Assembly (NCBI GenBank): GCA_024803745.1
Contig: JANJXV010000188.1
Location: 620,001 to 684,000 of the forward strand
Source of the DNA: Megascapheus bottae
Lineage: Eukaryota; Chordata; Mammalia; Rodentia; Geomyidae
Reading direction: 5' to 3'
Length of the DNA: 64,000 bases
The notes beneath the pieces are model-generated. The model saw nothing but the letters and a program-made list of their open reading frames with translations. It did not search any database and was not told the origin of the DNA. Position 1 is the first letter of the stretch; each line of letters starts with the position of its first letter. Below are positions 22,500-33,734 of this stretch, piece after piece. The position numbers were made by a program, and so were the translations under genes.

Positions 22500-23660
22500 C
22501 AGGAATAAGAGAGACATAAAGAGACATGGGGGACATTTGTGCATGTGTTAAAGAAGATGTGGTGACTAAGACATAATTTGCTTTACTACAGCAATCTATT
22601 TGATTGAGTTCCTAAATATGACAAGTTACCAAGAGAATGACCTCAGCAATTACTGCCAGAGATAGTGATTGACACTCAAGACCCTCTTTCAAGGACCGAT
22701 TACTAGTAGAATGTTGTTGTTTTGATGATTTTTTCTCAAGCATTTACTTACTGCCTTGCTTGACAACCCTGCTCTGACTCACATTGGATTCTATGTATGC
22801 TGTGCTGCCAACCCGTCACCCATTACTGATGACTGACTGTGTCACAGTTTGTCTTGGCACTAATAATTCATACAGAGAAACTATCAAATTTTGGAGACCT
22901 GTCCTTTCATTCTCAGCCTATGCTTTCAACAGCATCAATCTTAAGTGCATCTGAAACTAGACAACCCACCACTTTAGGTATGGGCCTATGAGAGTATGGC
23001 TTCCCACACTTGGCTTCCCAAGGAGGTCATGAAGCTGGGTGTGGGCCTAAAATAATACATGTCAGGAACAGAAATGACCTAGTAGTGGTGCTTAGTTCAG
23101 AAGCTGAAAGACAAATAGCATATTGACTCTGAGTGAGGTGAGAGGCCAGAACTGTCCCATGATGATTGAGAGAGGAGTCAAAGGACGCACCACCTCGTCT
23201 GTATGATAAGAAAGCTAGGCCTAGAGAGGAAAAGACCAGATGGCTGCTGTTTTGGTTTGTTTTGTGCCATGTGTAACTAATGAGCGCCCTTTCCCTCCCC
23301 CATAGTCACTCAGAACGGTGCAGGATGAACAGCCACCAAACCTGAACTCAGAAACACTCCAAAATCTGAAACATATTGAATGCTAACATGACTGCAAATG
23401 GAAAATTCCACACCCAAGTGGTGAGTCATAGTCAAATTGCATACCCAGTCAAATACTATATAAAATTATTTTCAGATTATCTGTATAAGGTGCACATCAA
23501 ATGTAATGAATCTTGTGAATTATGTTGGGTCTTACCATTTTGTATATACCCAATCTTCTAATCTTAAAAAACTAAAATCCAAAATAGCTGTAATTTTATA
23601 CGTCAAAAATTTGTAGTTTGTGTAATGGGAAAACTGGAGCAGAACTGGCTTTTCTACTTC
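22500..23660. other. Palindrome-arm DNA without recognised elements
   Basis: No gene, SINE or LINE recognised. A 61-codon frame at 23376-23561 is open in both arms, with three amino-acid differences, but has no recognisable content. Confidence 0.45.
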
Positions 23661-23663
23661 ATT

Positions 23664-23879
23664 TATTTTTGTGTACAGGTCTTGGGACTTGAACTCAGGG
23701 TATGGGCACTATGCTTGAGCGTTTTTGCTCAAGGCTATCATTCTACTGCTTGAGTAACAGTCCATTTCTGCCATTTTTGATGTTTAATTGGGGATAAGAG
23801 TCTCATGGACTTTTCTGCTTAGGTTGGCTTTGAACCACAGTTCTCTGAGTCGTTAAGGGTAAGCCACTGGTACCTAGCA
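23664..23879 (-). mobile_element. Reverse B1-like/Geo SINE (left arm)
   Basis: 'gggacttgaactcagggtat', 'tctactgcttgagtaacagt' and 'aggttggctttgaaccacag'. Mirrored at about 42403-42620. Confidence 0.82.
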
Positions 23880-24264
23880 TGGATATTCTACTTCTGAGAT
23901 GTACAGATGGTAAGATACTCTTGGCTATTGGCTGGGAGCTTGGCTGGGTAGAAAGCCAGGGGTTCTGTTCCTTTTCTATATAGGCAGCTTTCTGTGAGAC
24001 ACTCCACGGGTTGCTTAGATTTCCTAACAGCTTGGCAGCTGGGCTCTGAGAATGAGAGAACCAAGGACACCTGTAATTTCTTTCATGACTTGCTTCAGGA
24101 AGCACCACTGTGGTCACATTCTACTTGTGAAGTCCATACATGCATGTTCTCATACAAAGAGAGGGCATCTAGATATTAGTTCTTGTGGAAGACTTGTTAA
24201 AATCACACTCAATGGGCAAATGAGATGAGAACATTGCTGTGACCGTTTCTAGGGGAAAAAATCA

Positions 24265-24415
24265 GCAAAAGTGAAGTATGGTAATATATACTTCTACTCT
24301 CAGGAATCTGAGTCAGGAAGACAGAGAACTTAAGGCATGCCTAGACAACATGGTGAACTGAAGGCCAGTCTGGGCTACATGGCAAGGCTTGGTCTCAAAT
24401 AAATACAGAATACAA
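24265..24415 (+). mobile_element. Degenerate B1-like element (left arm)
   Basis: 'caggaatctgagtcaggaag' and 'ggccagtctgggctacatgg', then 'ggtctcaaataaata', resemble rodent B1 with its A-rich tail. Mirrored in the right arm near 41870-42015. Confidence 0.55.
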
Positions 24416-24537
24416 AACAGAACATAATGAAATACTGAAACACAGCTTAGCAAAGGTAAATAGGGAGAGTGCAAGGAGGGAAATTCCAAAAGGCATTCCC
24501 ATGCTTTGGCTTGAAGACCTCTGATTTACCTTTTTCT

Positions 24538-24596
24538 CTGTCTCTGTCTCTCTGTCTCTATCTGTCTGTCTCTCTGTCTCTATCTGTGTGTGTGTG

Positions 24597-24629
<33 letters not shown>

Positions 24630-24650
24630 CTGTCTGTCTGTCCGTGTGTC
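24538..24650. repeat. (TCTG)n/(TG)n microsatellite (left arm)
   Basis: TCTG-rich sequence, a TG tract interrupted by TTTG, then CTGT repeats. The mirror at 41630-41745 differs by small changes. Confidence 0.92.
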
Positions 24651-24689
24651 AGTGTTATACATGCCCGAATATGCATCCGAACATGTTTG

Positions 24690-24915
24690 TCATTACTGGA
24701 GCTTGAACTCAGGCCCTCATATGCTTGTTTTTCTGTTTTATTCCTGGCTGGCATTCTATCCTTGAGCCATGTCTTTAGTTCCAAATTTTGCTGATTAATT
24801 AGAGTTAAGAAACTGAGGCATGATATTCATGATTATCTAGGCTGACATCAAACTTGGATCCTTAGATCTAAGCTTCCTAAGTAGTCAGGAATACAGATGT
24901 GAGCTAGAGAGTTGG
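24690..24915 (-). mobile_element. Reverse SINE (left arm, inner end)
   Basis: 'ggagcttgaactcaggccct', 'ctatccttgagccatgtctt' and 'gtagtcaggaatacagatgt' are antisense dimer landmarks. Mirrored near 41370-41595. Confidence 0.75.
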
Positions 24916-25000
24916 GTGTTGATTAGAGTCTTGAGTTTATAAATCAAAGCTAAGAATGGTTGGCAAATCTGGATTTAAGGAATAATTTAACTCAGAGGAG

Positions 25001-25193
25001 CCTCACAGGAGGCTGAGATCTGAGGATCAATGTTCAAAGCCAGCCTGGGCACAAAAAGACCTGAGACTCTTATATCCTACTTACCTCTAGAAAATGGGAA
25101 GTAGGGCTTGACTCAAGGGTAGGGTAGTAGCCTTGAGCTGAAGAGCTCAGGGACAGCACCCTAGCCAAGTTCAATCCCCAGGGATACAAAAAC
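25001..25193 (+). mobile_element. B1-like/Geo SINE just inside the spacer
   Basis: 'aggaggctgagatctgagga', 'ttcaaagccagcctgggcac', 'agcccagg..'-type right half and A-rich tail. It begins within a few bases of the arm boundary at 24997 and has no mirror copy, so a SINE lies at the duplication breakpoint. Confidence 0.8.
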
Positions 25194-25194
25194 A

Positions 25195-25330
25195 AAGTAA
25201 TGATAAAGTGGGAGAAAAACATGGGAAGGGGTAACAATGTTCAAGAAAAAATGTACCCTCTACCTGATAAATGCAACTGCTGTAACCCCTCTGTACATCA
25301 CCCCAACAGTAAAATAAATTTAAAAATAGG
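25195..25330 (+). mobile_element. LINE-1 3'-terminal fragment
   Basis: 'gggaaggggtaacaatgttc' and 'ctgtaacccctctgtacatc', then A-rich sequence, match L1 3' ends at 10560-10670 and 53150-53230. Confidence 0.65.
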
Positions 25331-25480
25331 TAATGATAAATGTTTCAGAAGGCAGATATGCTTAGCTGTATTTAAGCATTACGTGGGGTATATATAAATG
25401 GGAATATTTTGTGACAGTTCATTGATGAGTATATCTTTTATGTTCATATGTATCAGGTTAAACCTCTTTTTTTTAAAACT

Positions 25481-25680
25481 GCCAGGTGCCAGTGGCTGAC
25501 ACCTGTAATCCTAGCTACTCAGGAGGCTGAGATCTGAAGACAGTTGTTCTAAACTAGCCGGGGCAGAAATTTATCTCCAATTAACTACCCAAAAAATAGA
25601 AGTGGCTGTGGCTCAAGTGGAAGAGCACTAGCTTTGAGCACAAAAAGGCTCAGGGACAGTACCCAGGCCCCGAGTTCTGT
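25481..25680 (+). mobile_element. B1-like/Geo SINE
   Basis: 'gccaggtgccagtggctgac', 'ctagctactcaggaggctga', 'gctgtggctcaagtggaaga' and 'acccaggccccgagttc'. Confidence 0.9.
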
Positions 25681-25689
25681 TCTAATAGA

Positions 25690-26640
25690 ACAGAATAAAG
25701 AACTTTAATTTTAAATAACTGCAGGTTAAAAAAGAAAATCAAGTAAAAATTTACCATTGTTTGCTTTTAAAAAATTGGAGATTCTTGGATTATTGTAAAA
25801 ACTTCTCATCAGTCCTCATTCCTGAATGTCACAAAGAATGGCATTGGTTTCAGAAGATGGCCTGGAAGGTATAACAGAAAATTAATAAAGGCTAGTGTTT
25901 CTATTATTACTCAGGTAGCCAGTGAAGAAAGACAAGGAATTAATGTAGTGCCAGCACAAGTACTTCAGCTCCCTATATATGCCATGATTTATTACCATTA
26001 CCTCTCTTCCACCCCACCTCTGGCCCACCTGCACACAGGCAAGCCACAAGACTATGGAGAACTGAGCCAACATTCTAGGCTTGTCTCTTCTAATGTCGAC
26101 ACAGCTGGAGAGATGAGTTATTTTGCCCTACCTCTCATCTTTACCCTGTTCTTTGTAGTTGAAGATACAGCTCTGCTTAGCCTAGGGCTCCCAGATTCAA
26201 AATGATAACTACGCTTGAAAAGAATGCCCACAGAGCTCATATCCTTCCTGTCCTAGGCTGCTGGAGATATGAGCACCAGGCATACATATGAGCCCCTGTC
26301 AAAGTGGGCCGTGAGTCCCAAATGCAAGGTCTTTCCAAGAACTAAGTGAGTTGCCTCTCATTGCAAACCAATTGGAGGAACCTTCGCAGGCTGAGCTGTC
26401 ACCTGCGGAGGATAGGGCGTGCTGCAAACACCTGCTCTGGCAGGTGAAAAACTAGATGGTAATTTGCTTCCATCTGGAGGGAATGGACATTTGAGAACAT
26501 AATTCCTATTTGGGATTTCATTCCAAGACTTAAGGTCAATAAATCAGTTGTAGCAATATAAAGAGGCAAGAAATGTACTGGTACTTGACTATGGTGCTAC
26601 ATGGAGCATCCAGATTTTCTGACCAAATCAAGAATGCTTG
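25690..26640. other. Spacer DNA, unassigned
   Basis: No gene or repeat recognised. The 85-codon frame at 25948-26205 has no known features. Confidence 0.45.
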
Positions 26641-26644
26641 ATAG

Positions 26645-27055
26645 CCAGGGGCTGGTGGTGGCTCACTCTTGTAATCCTAGCCTGAGATCTGGAGGATGGT
26701 GATTTGAGCCCAACCTCAGCAGTAAAGTCTGCAAGATTCTACCATGAAAGAAAAATAAATTTCAAAACCGTGAAACTGCTGGGGCCAAGGCTTCACATTT
26801 GTGATCATAGCTATTCAGGAGACTGAAATCTGAGGACCCAAATTCAAAACCATCTCAACATCTCAAAATTGGTGAGATTTTTCTGTAAAAAGCCAGAAGT
26901 AGAGCTGCATCTCAGGTGGTAGAGCACCAGACATGAATGGGAAAAGCTAAAGATTAGTGCCCAGACTACGAGTTCAAGTCCTGATCCTGGCACAAAATAT
27001 GACAAAATAGGACTGGAGGCCTGGCTCAAGTGGCAGAGCACCAAAAAAGCCACCA
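26645..27055 (+). mobile_element. Two diverged B1-like/Geo SINEs in tandem
   Basis: First, a truncated B1-like half from 'aggggctggtggtggctcac' to about 26755. Then a longer copy from 'gctggggccaaggcttcaca' through 'gctgcatctcaggtggtaga' and 'actacgagttcaagtcctga'. Confidence 0.7.
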
Positions 27056-27551
27056 ACTAAGGTCAGGTTGACCACTTTATGTTGGTTAATGGATATGACA
27101 AGAACAAGAAAGAAGTGACTCTACTTTTACAAAAACTCTGAATTTCTCATTGTCTGCATTACTGATAGGCCCGCTTTATGGGCTACTTTCTTCTCCATCA
27201 TTAGCTTGTAATGATAAAACTCAAAGCATGTCTTTCCATGCTAGGTGAAAGAAAGGTAAGTAAAATAAGGAGCAATAAGACATTTGTTAGTTACTTTTTC
27301 TGCACCAGACACCTACCAGACGCTTTTTATTAATCACTGTATATTCTCACAAAAATGCCTGCAAAAGATGATGAATCATTTTCATTTGCGGATGAGAAAG
27401 CTATGAGTGAGAAACCTAATGTTGCTTAAGAGCATAAGGCTAAATAAGAGAAACATTCAATTCACAAATCCAAACCTCTCTGATTTCCAAATGTCTACAC
27501 TCAGAGATCTTCTACTCATGGGAATACACACATATTTGGACATCTGAACAC

Positions 27552-27608
27552 ACCCACCCACACACACACAGACACACACACACACACACAGACACACACA
27601 CACACACC
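27552..27608. repeat. (CA)n microsatellite with GA interruptions
   Basis: A CA tract with CAGACA interruptions, in unassigned sequence. Confidence 0.92.
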
Positions 27609-27609
27609 T

Positions 27610-28540
27610 GGAACCCTTTTGCTTTAGGCACAGAGGCACACTATAGGAAGGGACAGACAGGCTGTGTATGCATACCTGCCTGTGTACATATTCTCTCCAG
27701 GCTTAGTCTTCAGCTCTTGAAATAAAAGCTCATGCTCCTGTGAGTGAATGATTTTACTCCAGTTGACTCCAATACTAGAAAAACAAGTTAAAAGTAGACA
27801 AAGTGGTATTGCCACCTTCAAAGGGCTGGATACTTCACTGACTGAGTCAACAACTGCCAAGGGATTCCCAGGAGCTCTTGAACATCTGGATCTACAGCTA
27901 CTCATAGACATTTACCAAGACTCTGGGATTTTCCTTCTCCCAAGTCCTGAAATGCTTCTATGAGGAAAGTAATGACTTTGGTTTAAGTGCTGAATTACAT
28001 GAGGACTGAACCCAAAAGAAGAATACTTCAGTCCTTAGGCAGGCCTTAGTCTAAGCCCCACACAGAGTAGTAAGTCACTGCTCTGTGTAGTAGCTCCACT
28101 TGCAAATCTTCTTCTGTGAGTGAACATGTTTGCTATACTGCAAGTCTGCAACTGCTCAGAAAAAAATCCAAATCGATTTATCTTTAAGCACAATTTTTTT
28201 GGATGAGAAAGAAGCCTTTGGCAGCTTGGTTGAGTCTCTCACTTTCCAGATGGCATGGGCATCCTTCAGTGATGCCTGCCTGGTGATTCCATCAAACCAC
28301 ATAGGCCCTGTGCCCCAGAAATAGACTTCAAACCTGAGCACCTGAGGCAAAGTGCTCTCTGCTTCCTTGGGCCACTTCTCTCTCTCAACCCCAGAAGACT
28401 GACTTCCTGTCTGTCAGTTCATCTGCTTCCATTTGACTACCTTTGTAATCTCCTTTAGGTTTCATTCATTTGGCTTTCTGCTCACATATAATTCTTTGGA
28501 TTTACATTATTTCTAGCATCTGCTGGAAGATTTTTGTGTG
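27610..28540. other. Spacer DNA, unassigned
   Basis: Overlapping short frames on both strands (27624-27911, 28130-28350) have no recognised domain. Confidence 0.4.
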
Positions 28541-28542
28541 TG

Positions 28543-28760
28543 TATTTTTTTTGTAGGTGCTAGGGCTTGAATTTGGTGCCTGGGTGGTATCCCTTAGCTG
28601 TCTTCCCTCAATGCTGGCACTCTACCAATTCCACACCTCCACTTTCAGGGTTTTGCTGGTTGTTTGGACATAACTGTCTCTCACACTTTCCTGCAGGATC
28701 TGGCTTCTCACTGCAGTCCTCAGATCTCTACTACCTTGAGGAGCTAGGATTACAGGCATG
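28543..28760 (-). mobile_element. Reverse SINE
   Basis: 'gtgctagggcttgaatttgg', 'cactctaccaattccacacc' and 'gaggagctaggattacaggc'. Confidence 0.75.
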
Positions 28761-30690
28761 AACAACAATGGCTCAAAAACATGTAAAACAGACCTAACAG
28801 CCTCCTCGCCTCCCCAGAATCTTAATAAAAACGGCTCCTTTTCCGTTTCCCATCTTGAAGATCACTCCTCCCAATATGTCACAAGCTACCGAACACACAA
28901 GTCCATACAAAAATTTGAGGAAAAAAAGGGAACTAGGAATCTGCTAGACCCATCGTTGTCATTACGAAAGGGATGTACAGTCTTCCATTCCTTGGCAAGT
29001 CTACTCAGTTGTACAACTTCCAAATTTTATGTAAGCAGAATTTGCCCTTATAAAACACAGCTCCTCCGACTCCCACCAGGGACTTTATCGGTAACCACGG
29101 CAACAGCCCAGGTGCAGTAACAGAGCCAGCAATTCTATAAAGGTAGAGAGCCCAGAGGAAACAAGAGGGAAAAGTTCTGGAATGCCCCACAAGCCTGGGA
29201 CTGCCCAGGAGTCATCCATCCTCACTTAGTTCTGCCCAAGAGAGGCGGGAAACATTCACATCTGTTTCACCAGGTAAAATGAGCCTCTACTAGTAGCAAA
29301 ATCCTTCTGCCTGATAGCAAAGCCTCAGATCCATCAATGTACTTTAGCTAAAAGAAATGGTCAGTTTCAGGACCTAAATCTCTAAAATCATTGGTTGACC
29401 CTGGAAAACAAAGCCCTATGTGTTTCAGTTTGCTTTTTCAATGGGATGAGATATTGCTTTCCATCTTTCTCTGGGTTTCTGTTTCAGTCTGTCCCTGTCT
29501 ATCACTGACTCTTTCCTTCTCTCCCTCTCAATAACAAATGTATGTACACACGCACTGGCAGAAGGGAGGAGGAACAGGGAAAAGCTATGATGAAATTCCC
29601 ATCACCTGATCACAAGACACACTGCTAGTGCTTTACAAATAATATTTTCTAAGTGCAGCAGCCATGCTCTGGTGTGTATGTGTCAGTCTCTACATCTCTA
29701 TGTACGTGCACATACATAACTAAACAGAGATTTAGCAACTCTCCTAAATTACAATAACTGTCAGAACTAGGCATACTCAAGGTTTATGGCTACAGGAATT
29801 TCTTTTTAAGATGCTCTTATTCAAAAGAATATCAAGAACTGAGCAGAGGCAATAAATTAATAATGACTTTTACGGCAATTTGACTAGCATTCTAAGCACA
29901 CCACTGTTGGTGAAGAGAATAAACAGGATATCACTTCTGATGAGACTCGGGACCAGACATGCAACAGACATGTCCCTGGGTCATGGCTGTGCTGGCCCCT
30001 GGGAAGGCTCTGTGACTACACATGGATGTCCTCTTCCTGCAGGCACACACTGATTATTGGAAGACATTAAGGAAGAAGAAGCCCTTGAGGACATAGTTAC
30101 ATTTAAAAAAAATGCCCGAAAATAAGGTATTAGAAAGGATTCTCCACTAAACACACACACCCAGAAATCATTTTTTACCTTGTGGTGAGGATCTCGTGAT
30201 CTCCACCTTGGTACTGTCCTTTGTTCTGACAGAGTGACAGCCATTTGTTATGCATCTCTCGTAGGGTTTGACTCTCAGCTTCACCTCGTTTACACTGGCG
30301 ACTCTGACCACTCAACCAGTTCAGTTTCCAGCTCTATTACTGATGTCTAATGGAAACTCTGCTCCACAGAATTGGAGAGCAAATCGCTCCTACACTTGGA
30401 CAGTTCCTTCCAGATCAACTCAGTCAGGTCAGGGTGCGGCACTTGACACTTGCCGTGGCCTGCTCTATTCTGCTTCATCACGACACTTCAGTAACTGGAT
30501 GTTAAGTGGGAATCTTCTTTTGATTCAGTACATCAGCTACGCCGCTCAAGTTGAGAACCTGGTAGTAAAGAAGAGATCCCCAAGAATTAAAACCAATCAA
30601 GAGGCCAGCAAAGAAATTCCTTTAGGGTTGGAAAGCTGATTCAGTTTTGAGGTCTACATGGTTTTGAAATCTGTAGAATTTTTAAAACCT
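28761..30690. other. Spacer DNA, longest stretch without recognised repeats
   Basis: Contains frames of 120 aa (28758-29120) and 123 aa (30268-30639). I recognise neither, and no splice-site or poly-A pattern supports a gene. The 30250-30610 region has several CpGs and could be an old processed pseudogene, but I could not identify a parent. Confidence 0.35.
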
Positions 30691-30699
30691 AAGTATATA

Positions 30700-30910
30700 A
30701 TTTTGAGAATGTTTTTAGAAATTTTATTGTCGGGATAATGTATAGAGGAGTTACAGTTACATTTGTCAGGTAATAGGCATATTACTTCTTGGATACTGAT
30801 ACTCCTCATGTTTTTGTCCCTGTTTCCCTCATCCCACTCCCTCCCAATCATCTTGTCTTCCTATCTTCCCTTCCCTATTTCAAATAAACATACATACAAT
30901 ATACCAGGTA
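30700..30910 (-). mobile_element. LINE-1 3'-end fragment
   Basis: 'aatgtatagaggagttacag', 'atcatcttgtcttcctatct' and 'tttcaaataaacatacatac' match the antisense 3' ends elsewhere in the window. Confidence 0.65.
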
Positions 30911-31131
30911 CGAGATTTTATTTTGGAATGAGGAAAATGTTTTGGGATGATGTAGTGGTGATATTTCCATAAACTCTGTGAATAGTTTTTTGAAATATTG
31001 AATTATATCCTTTAAAAGATGAATTTTCCAAAAGTGAAACTAAATTCAATAAAATGTGTAATCTCAGTCTAATCATAAGAAAATGGTAAAGAAACACAAA
31101 CTGAGAGTTTTATATTATAAAAGAAGTCTGA

Positions 31132-31465
31132 ATGGGGCTGTGAATTTGGCCTAGTGGTAAGAGTGCTTGCCTAGCATGTAATGAAGATCCGATTCCTTGG
31201 TACCACATACTTAGAAGAAAGCTGGAAGTGGTGCTATGGCTCAAGTGGTAGATCTCTAGCCTTGAGATCAGGAGGCTGAGATCTCAGGATAGCAGTTCAA
31301 TGCCAGCCCAGGCACTGAATATTAGGAGACTCTTATCTCCAATCAATCACTCGAAAATAGGAAGTAGGGCTGTGGCTCCAGGGTAAGATGGTAGCCTTGC
31401 GCTGAAGAGCTCAAGGACAGCACCCAGGCCCAGAGTTCAAGTCCCATGACCCACCAAAAAAAATG
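31132..31465 (+). mobile_element. IDL-Geo SINE interrupted by or followed by a B1-like/Geo SINE
   Basis: An IDL monomer ('ggcctagtggtaagagtgct', 'gattccttggtaccacatac') and the start of its right monomer ('tggctcaagtggtagatctc') run into 'aggaggctgagatctcagga', i.e. a second SINE, ending 'agagttcaagtcccatgacc' and an A-rich tail. Confidence 0.8.
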
Positions 31466-31848
31466 AAAGTAAGAAAAAGGAAAAAAAAGGTAAAAAGAAA
31501 CAAAAAATAATGACACAAACTTGCAATCAAGCTATAGAATGTGGCTATAGTAAAACTAATGTTGCTTTTTTTGTTTAAATTCATCACCAAATTTCAGGTA
31601 GCCATTACATCTGTCTTGAACATCTGCTTGAAAACATTTTTCCCCTCATCCTTATTCTTCTCCCTTCTCCTCCATCACAGTTTCTCAACTCTACCCCTAA
31701 ACTTCAGGAGCTTGTTCACTCCAGGAGGAATGAGCAGACCTTTACATAAGAATTCCCAGGTCCTGTCTACATCTCTCCTATCTCTTTATCCTGGCTGCCA
31801 TTGTCAACTTTCCAAATTCACATTTCAACTTCCAACTTCAACCTATAT

Positions 31849-31919
31849 TCATGCACTTCTTTTATCAGACGGTTATATCTCTCAAATCAAATTCCATCTT
31901 CCCCTCAATTCCAAATAAA
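31849..31919 (+). repeat. 71-bp segment duplicated at 38551-38621 (inverted)
   Basis: 70 of 71 bases are identical to the reverse complement of 38551-38621 and neither flank is shared. In both copies one frame ends 'HALLLSDGYISQIKFHLPLN' plus SK and a stop. It is followed here by 'ggtaact', splice-donor-like. Origin unknown. Confidence 0.9.
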
Positions 31920-32504
31920 GGTAACTTTGTTTCTCTTCTAAACTTCATTACTTCTCTGTCATTTGTTTAACAACCAGGAAATACTTCTTAGCCCTTTTTC
32001 TTAACATGAATGTGAACTCAAACAGGGAGTTGGCCTTGTCTTGACATTTAGGTGCAATGAAGGTCAAAATTGAATATTCACTTCTTTTCAAGACTAATCC
32101 ATTCAATCTTCTTATTCTAGGGTAGCTGTAGTAGCACTTGGAGCCATGAAGTAATATTGCAACCACAAAATGCTACAGATGCCCTTAACATACAGTGCTT
32201 GGAAATTACAGCCTGGAGCCAGGATTCACATAGATCATATCTACTCTCTGTAAAAGTCCTTCATGGGGGGGAGAAATGTATAGTTATGCAAAAAACTCAC
32301 CAGATTATTTTTAAAAAATATATATATATATATTTGGGGCTAAGTCACTATTATCTTGAAAATAGATTTAACCTAATTTATAAGTTATAAAATATACTTC
32401 CTTGATATTCCTATAGGCTAAAACTTTATGGATAATTACCAGACTTCCCTTTACCTTGTTAGTATGATTGGAATTTTAAATTTTCATTGAGAAGGTAATT
32501 TTAG

Positions 32505-32605
32505 GGAGGGTATGGCTCAAATGGTAGAGGACTTGCCTAGCAAGCACAAGGCCCTGAGTTCAAGCCCCAGTAACACAAGATAAAAAATAAAATAAAAACA
32601 GGAAT
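32505..32605 (+). mobile_element. ID-type monomeric SINE
   Basis: 'gggtatggctcaaatggtag' (A-box region), 'gcctagcaagcacaaggccc' and 'gagttcaagccccagtaaca' (B-box), with an A-rich tail. Confidence 0.85.
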
Positions 32606-33056
32606 AGAAAATCATTAAAATGGGTAATGGCATAAGTGCAAAAGAAGTTCACCAAGTCAAATAATACATTGAACATAAAGGCTACAGAATGATGACGTAC
32701 TAGGGAGAACATCAAAAAAAAAGGTGAATGATTTTGGTAGTAATTTCATCAATACTCTGTCCACTGTGGGACAAGGTAGATATGTATTAAACTGTTCATT
32801 TCTTCTTCATGTTTTCACACGAGTAAGGACTGGCATGCAATTTTGTACCTTTTCTGGAATAAAGAACCAGAACATTTTCTGGTTAGCTTCAGCCAAAACT
32901 TAAGGGCTACAAGTTACCCAGCGCCTGGCAACAGTACCTTCTTCCTTGACCCAACAAGGCAGAGTGCCAGAGGAAACCACAGAGTAACACTATATAAACA
33001 GGGCAAGTGGCACAGAGCAGAGGCAAGTTATATAACCAAACTATTTTAAAATATGT
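32606..33056. other. Spacer DNA next to the SLTM-like copy
   Basis: No recognised gene or repeat. The frame at 32843-33049 is unsupported. Confidence 0.4.
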
Positions 33057-33434
33057 TCATAACTCGTAACAACCTTTGCCTTTGGTTGGTTTCTTGTTTG
33101 GAGTGTCAGTTGAAACAGTTAATTCAATATTATCTGGATCGCCTCCTTCCTCTTCAATAGCCTGCTTGAGTCTGGAAACCAGCACCGTCTTCACCCAGGT
33201 GAAATCTAACTTCCGTCGCTTCAACTCGGACCTCAGATCGATGACGCGCAGATCGGTGATCTTTTTCCCTGCCGCCTGCACTGAGGCAGCCGAAGCTGCC
33301 ACGGCACCGGTCGCGGCAGCCATCTTAGGAGAGCAACGCGCTACCGAGGCCAGCCGCTGGGGCTGCAGGGCGGCGGCGGCGGAGGCTGCGGCGGTGGCCG
33401 CGGCGGTGGCGGCGGCGGCAGTCGCCGCAAGCAG
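33057..33434 (-). pseudogene. SLTM: 3'-truncated, spliced-looking copy of SLTM 5' end (SAP domain)
   Basis: On the minus strand an ATG at 33323 opens a frame starting MAAATGAVAASAAS, continuing 'KKITDLRVIDLRSELKRR' and ending 'NKKPTKGKG', then a foreign 'CYEL' and stop at 33057. The first ~84 residues match the N-terminus of SLTM, a nuclear SAP/RRM protein of the SAFB family, which is normally about 1000 aa. The SAP helix-loop-helix spans about residues 19-57. The loop glycine typical of SAP boxes is tryptophan ('LDFTWVKTVL'), which should harm DNA binding. Upstream, 33324-33434 is a (GCC)-rich 5'UTR-like stretch. There is no intron, RRM or 3' part, and no poly-A tail was seen. The homology stops at 33434, where the inner inverted repeat begins. 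The apparent 177-aa frame starting at 33590 reads from the repeat arm into this copy and is not a natural SLTM start. Confidence 0.85.
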
Positions 33435-33673
33435 TGTTAATGTGTAACACAAATTCAAAACGATTTCTTCCCTACAGCATTCCTGGAAAGGGGCTGAAAA
33501 TTTACTAGTATGCAGCTCTAGTGTTACATATGTCACACAGATGGTGACATTGGCCTTGGTCAAAGGGAAATAGTTACTAGAGTGGTCCATACCTATGACT
33601 TCTCAGACCTCTCTGAGGGAATCCCACATCTACATACTAGAACACTTACTGAAAATATCTTTGTATTTAAGGA

Positions 33674-33734
<61 letters not shown>

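Larger units (their letters stand above)
18190..24997 (+). repeat. Left arm of the large palindrome (6.8 kb)
   Basis: Its reverse complement is 41285-46705. The outer edge lies in an A core of the tandem array ('ttgccagt' on the minus strand). The inner edge lies after 'aataatttaactcagag' at 24997. The two arms agree to about 98-99% in the non-CpG parts I compared by hand, and microsatellite lengths differ. The arm holds half the array, the CpG island, two SINEs, a B1-like element and several CA/TG tracts. Confidence 0.97.

Noticed and set aside
30268..30639. 123-aa plus-strand frame, or processed pseudogene on the opposite strand
   Set aside because: I translated both strands and recognised no family; no poly-A or target duplication could be found. 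Left as unassigned.
33057..33590. 177-aa minus-strand frame starting MDHSSNYFPLT
   Set aside because: Its first half is inner-repeat arm sequence plus the GCC-rich UTR read as poly-Ala. Only the part from the ATG at 33323 is SLTM-like, so it is not a genuine protein.
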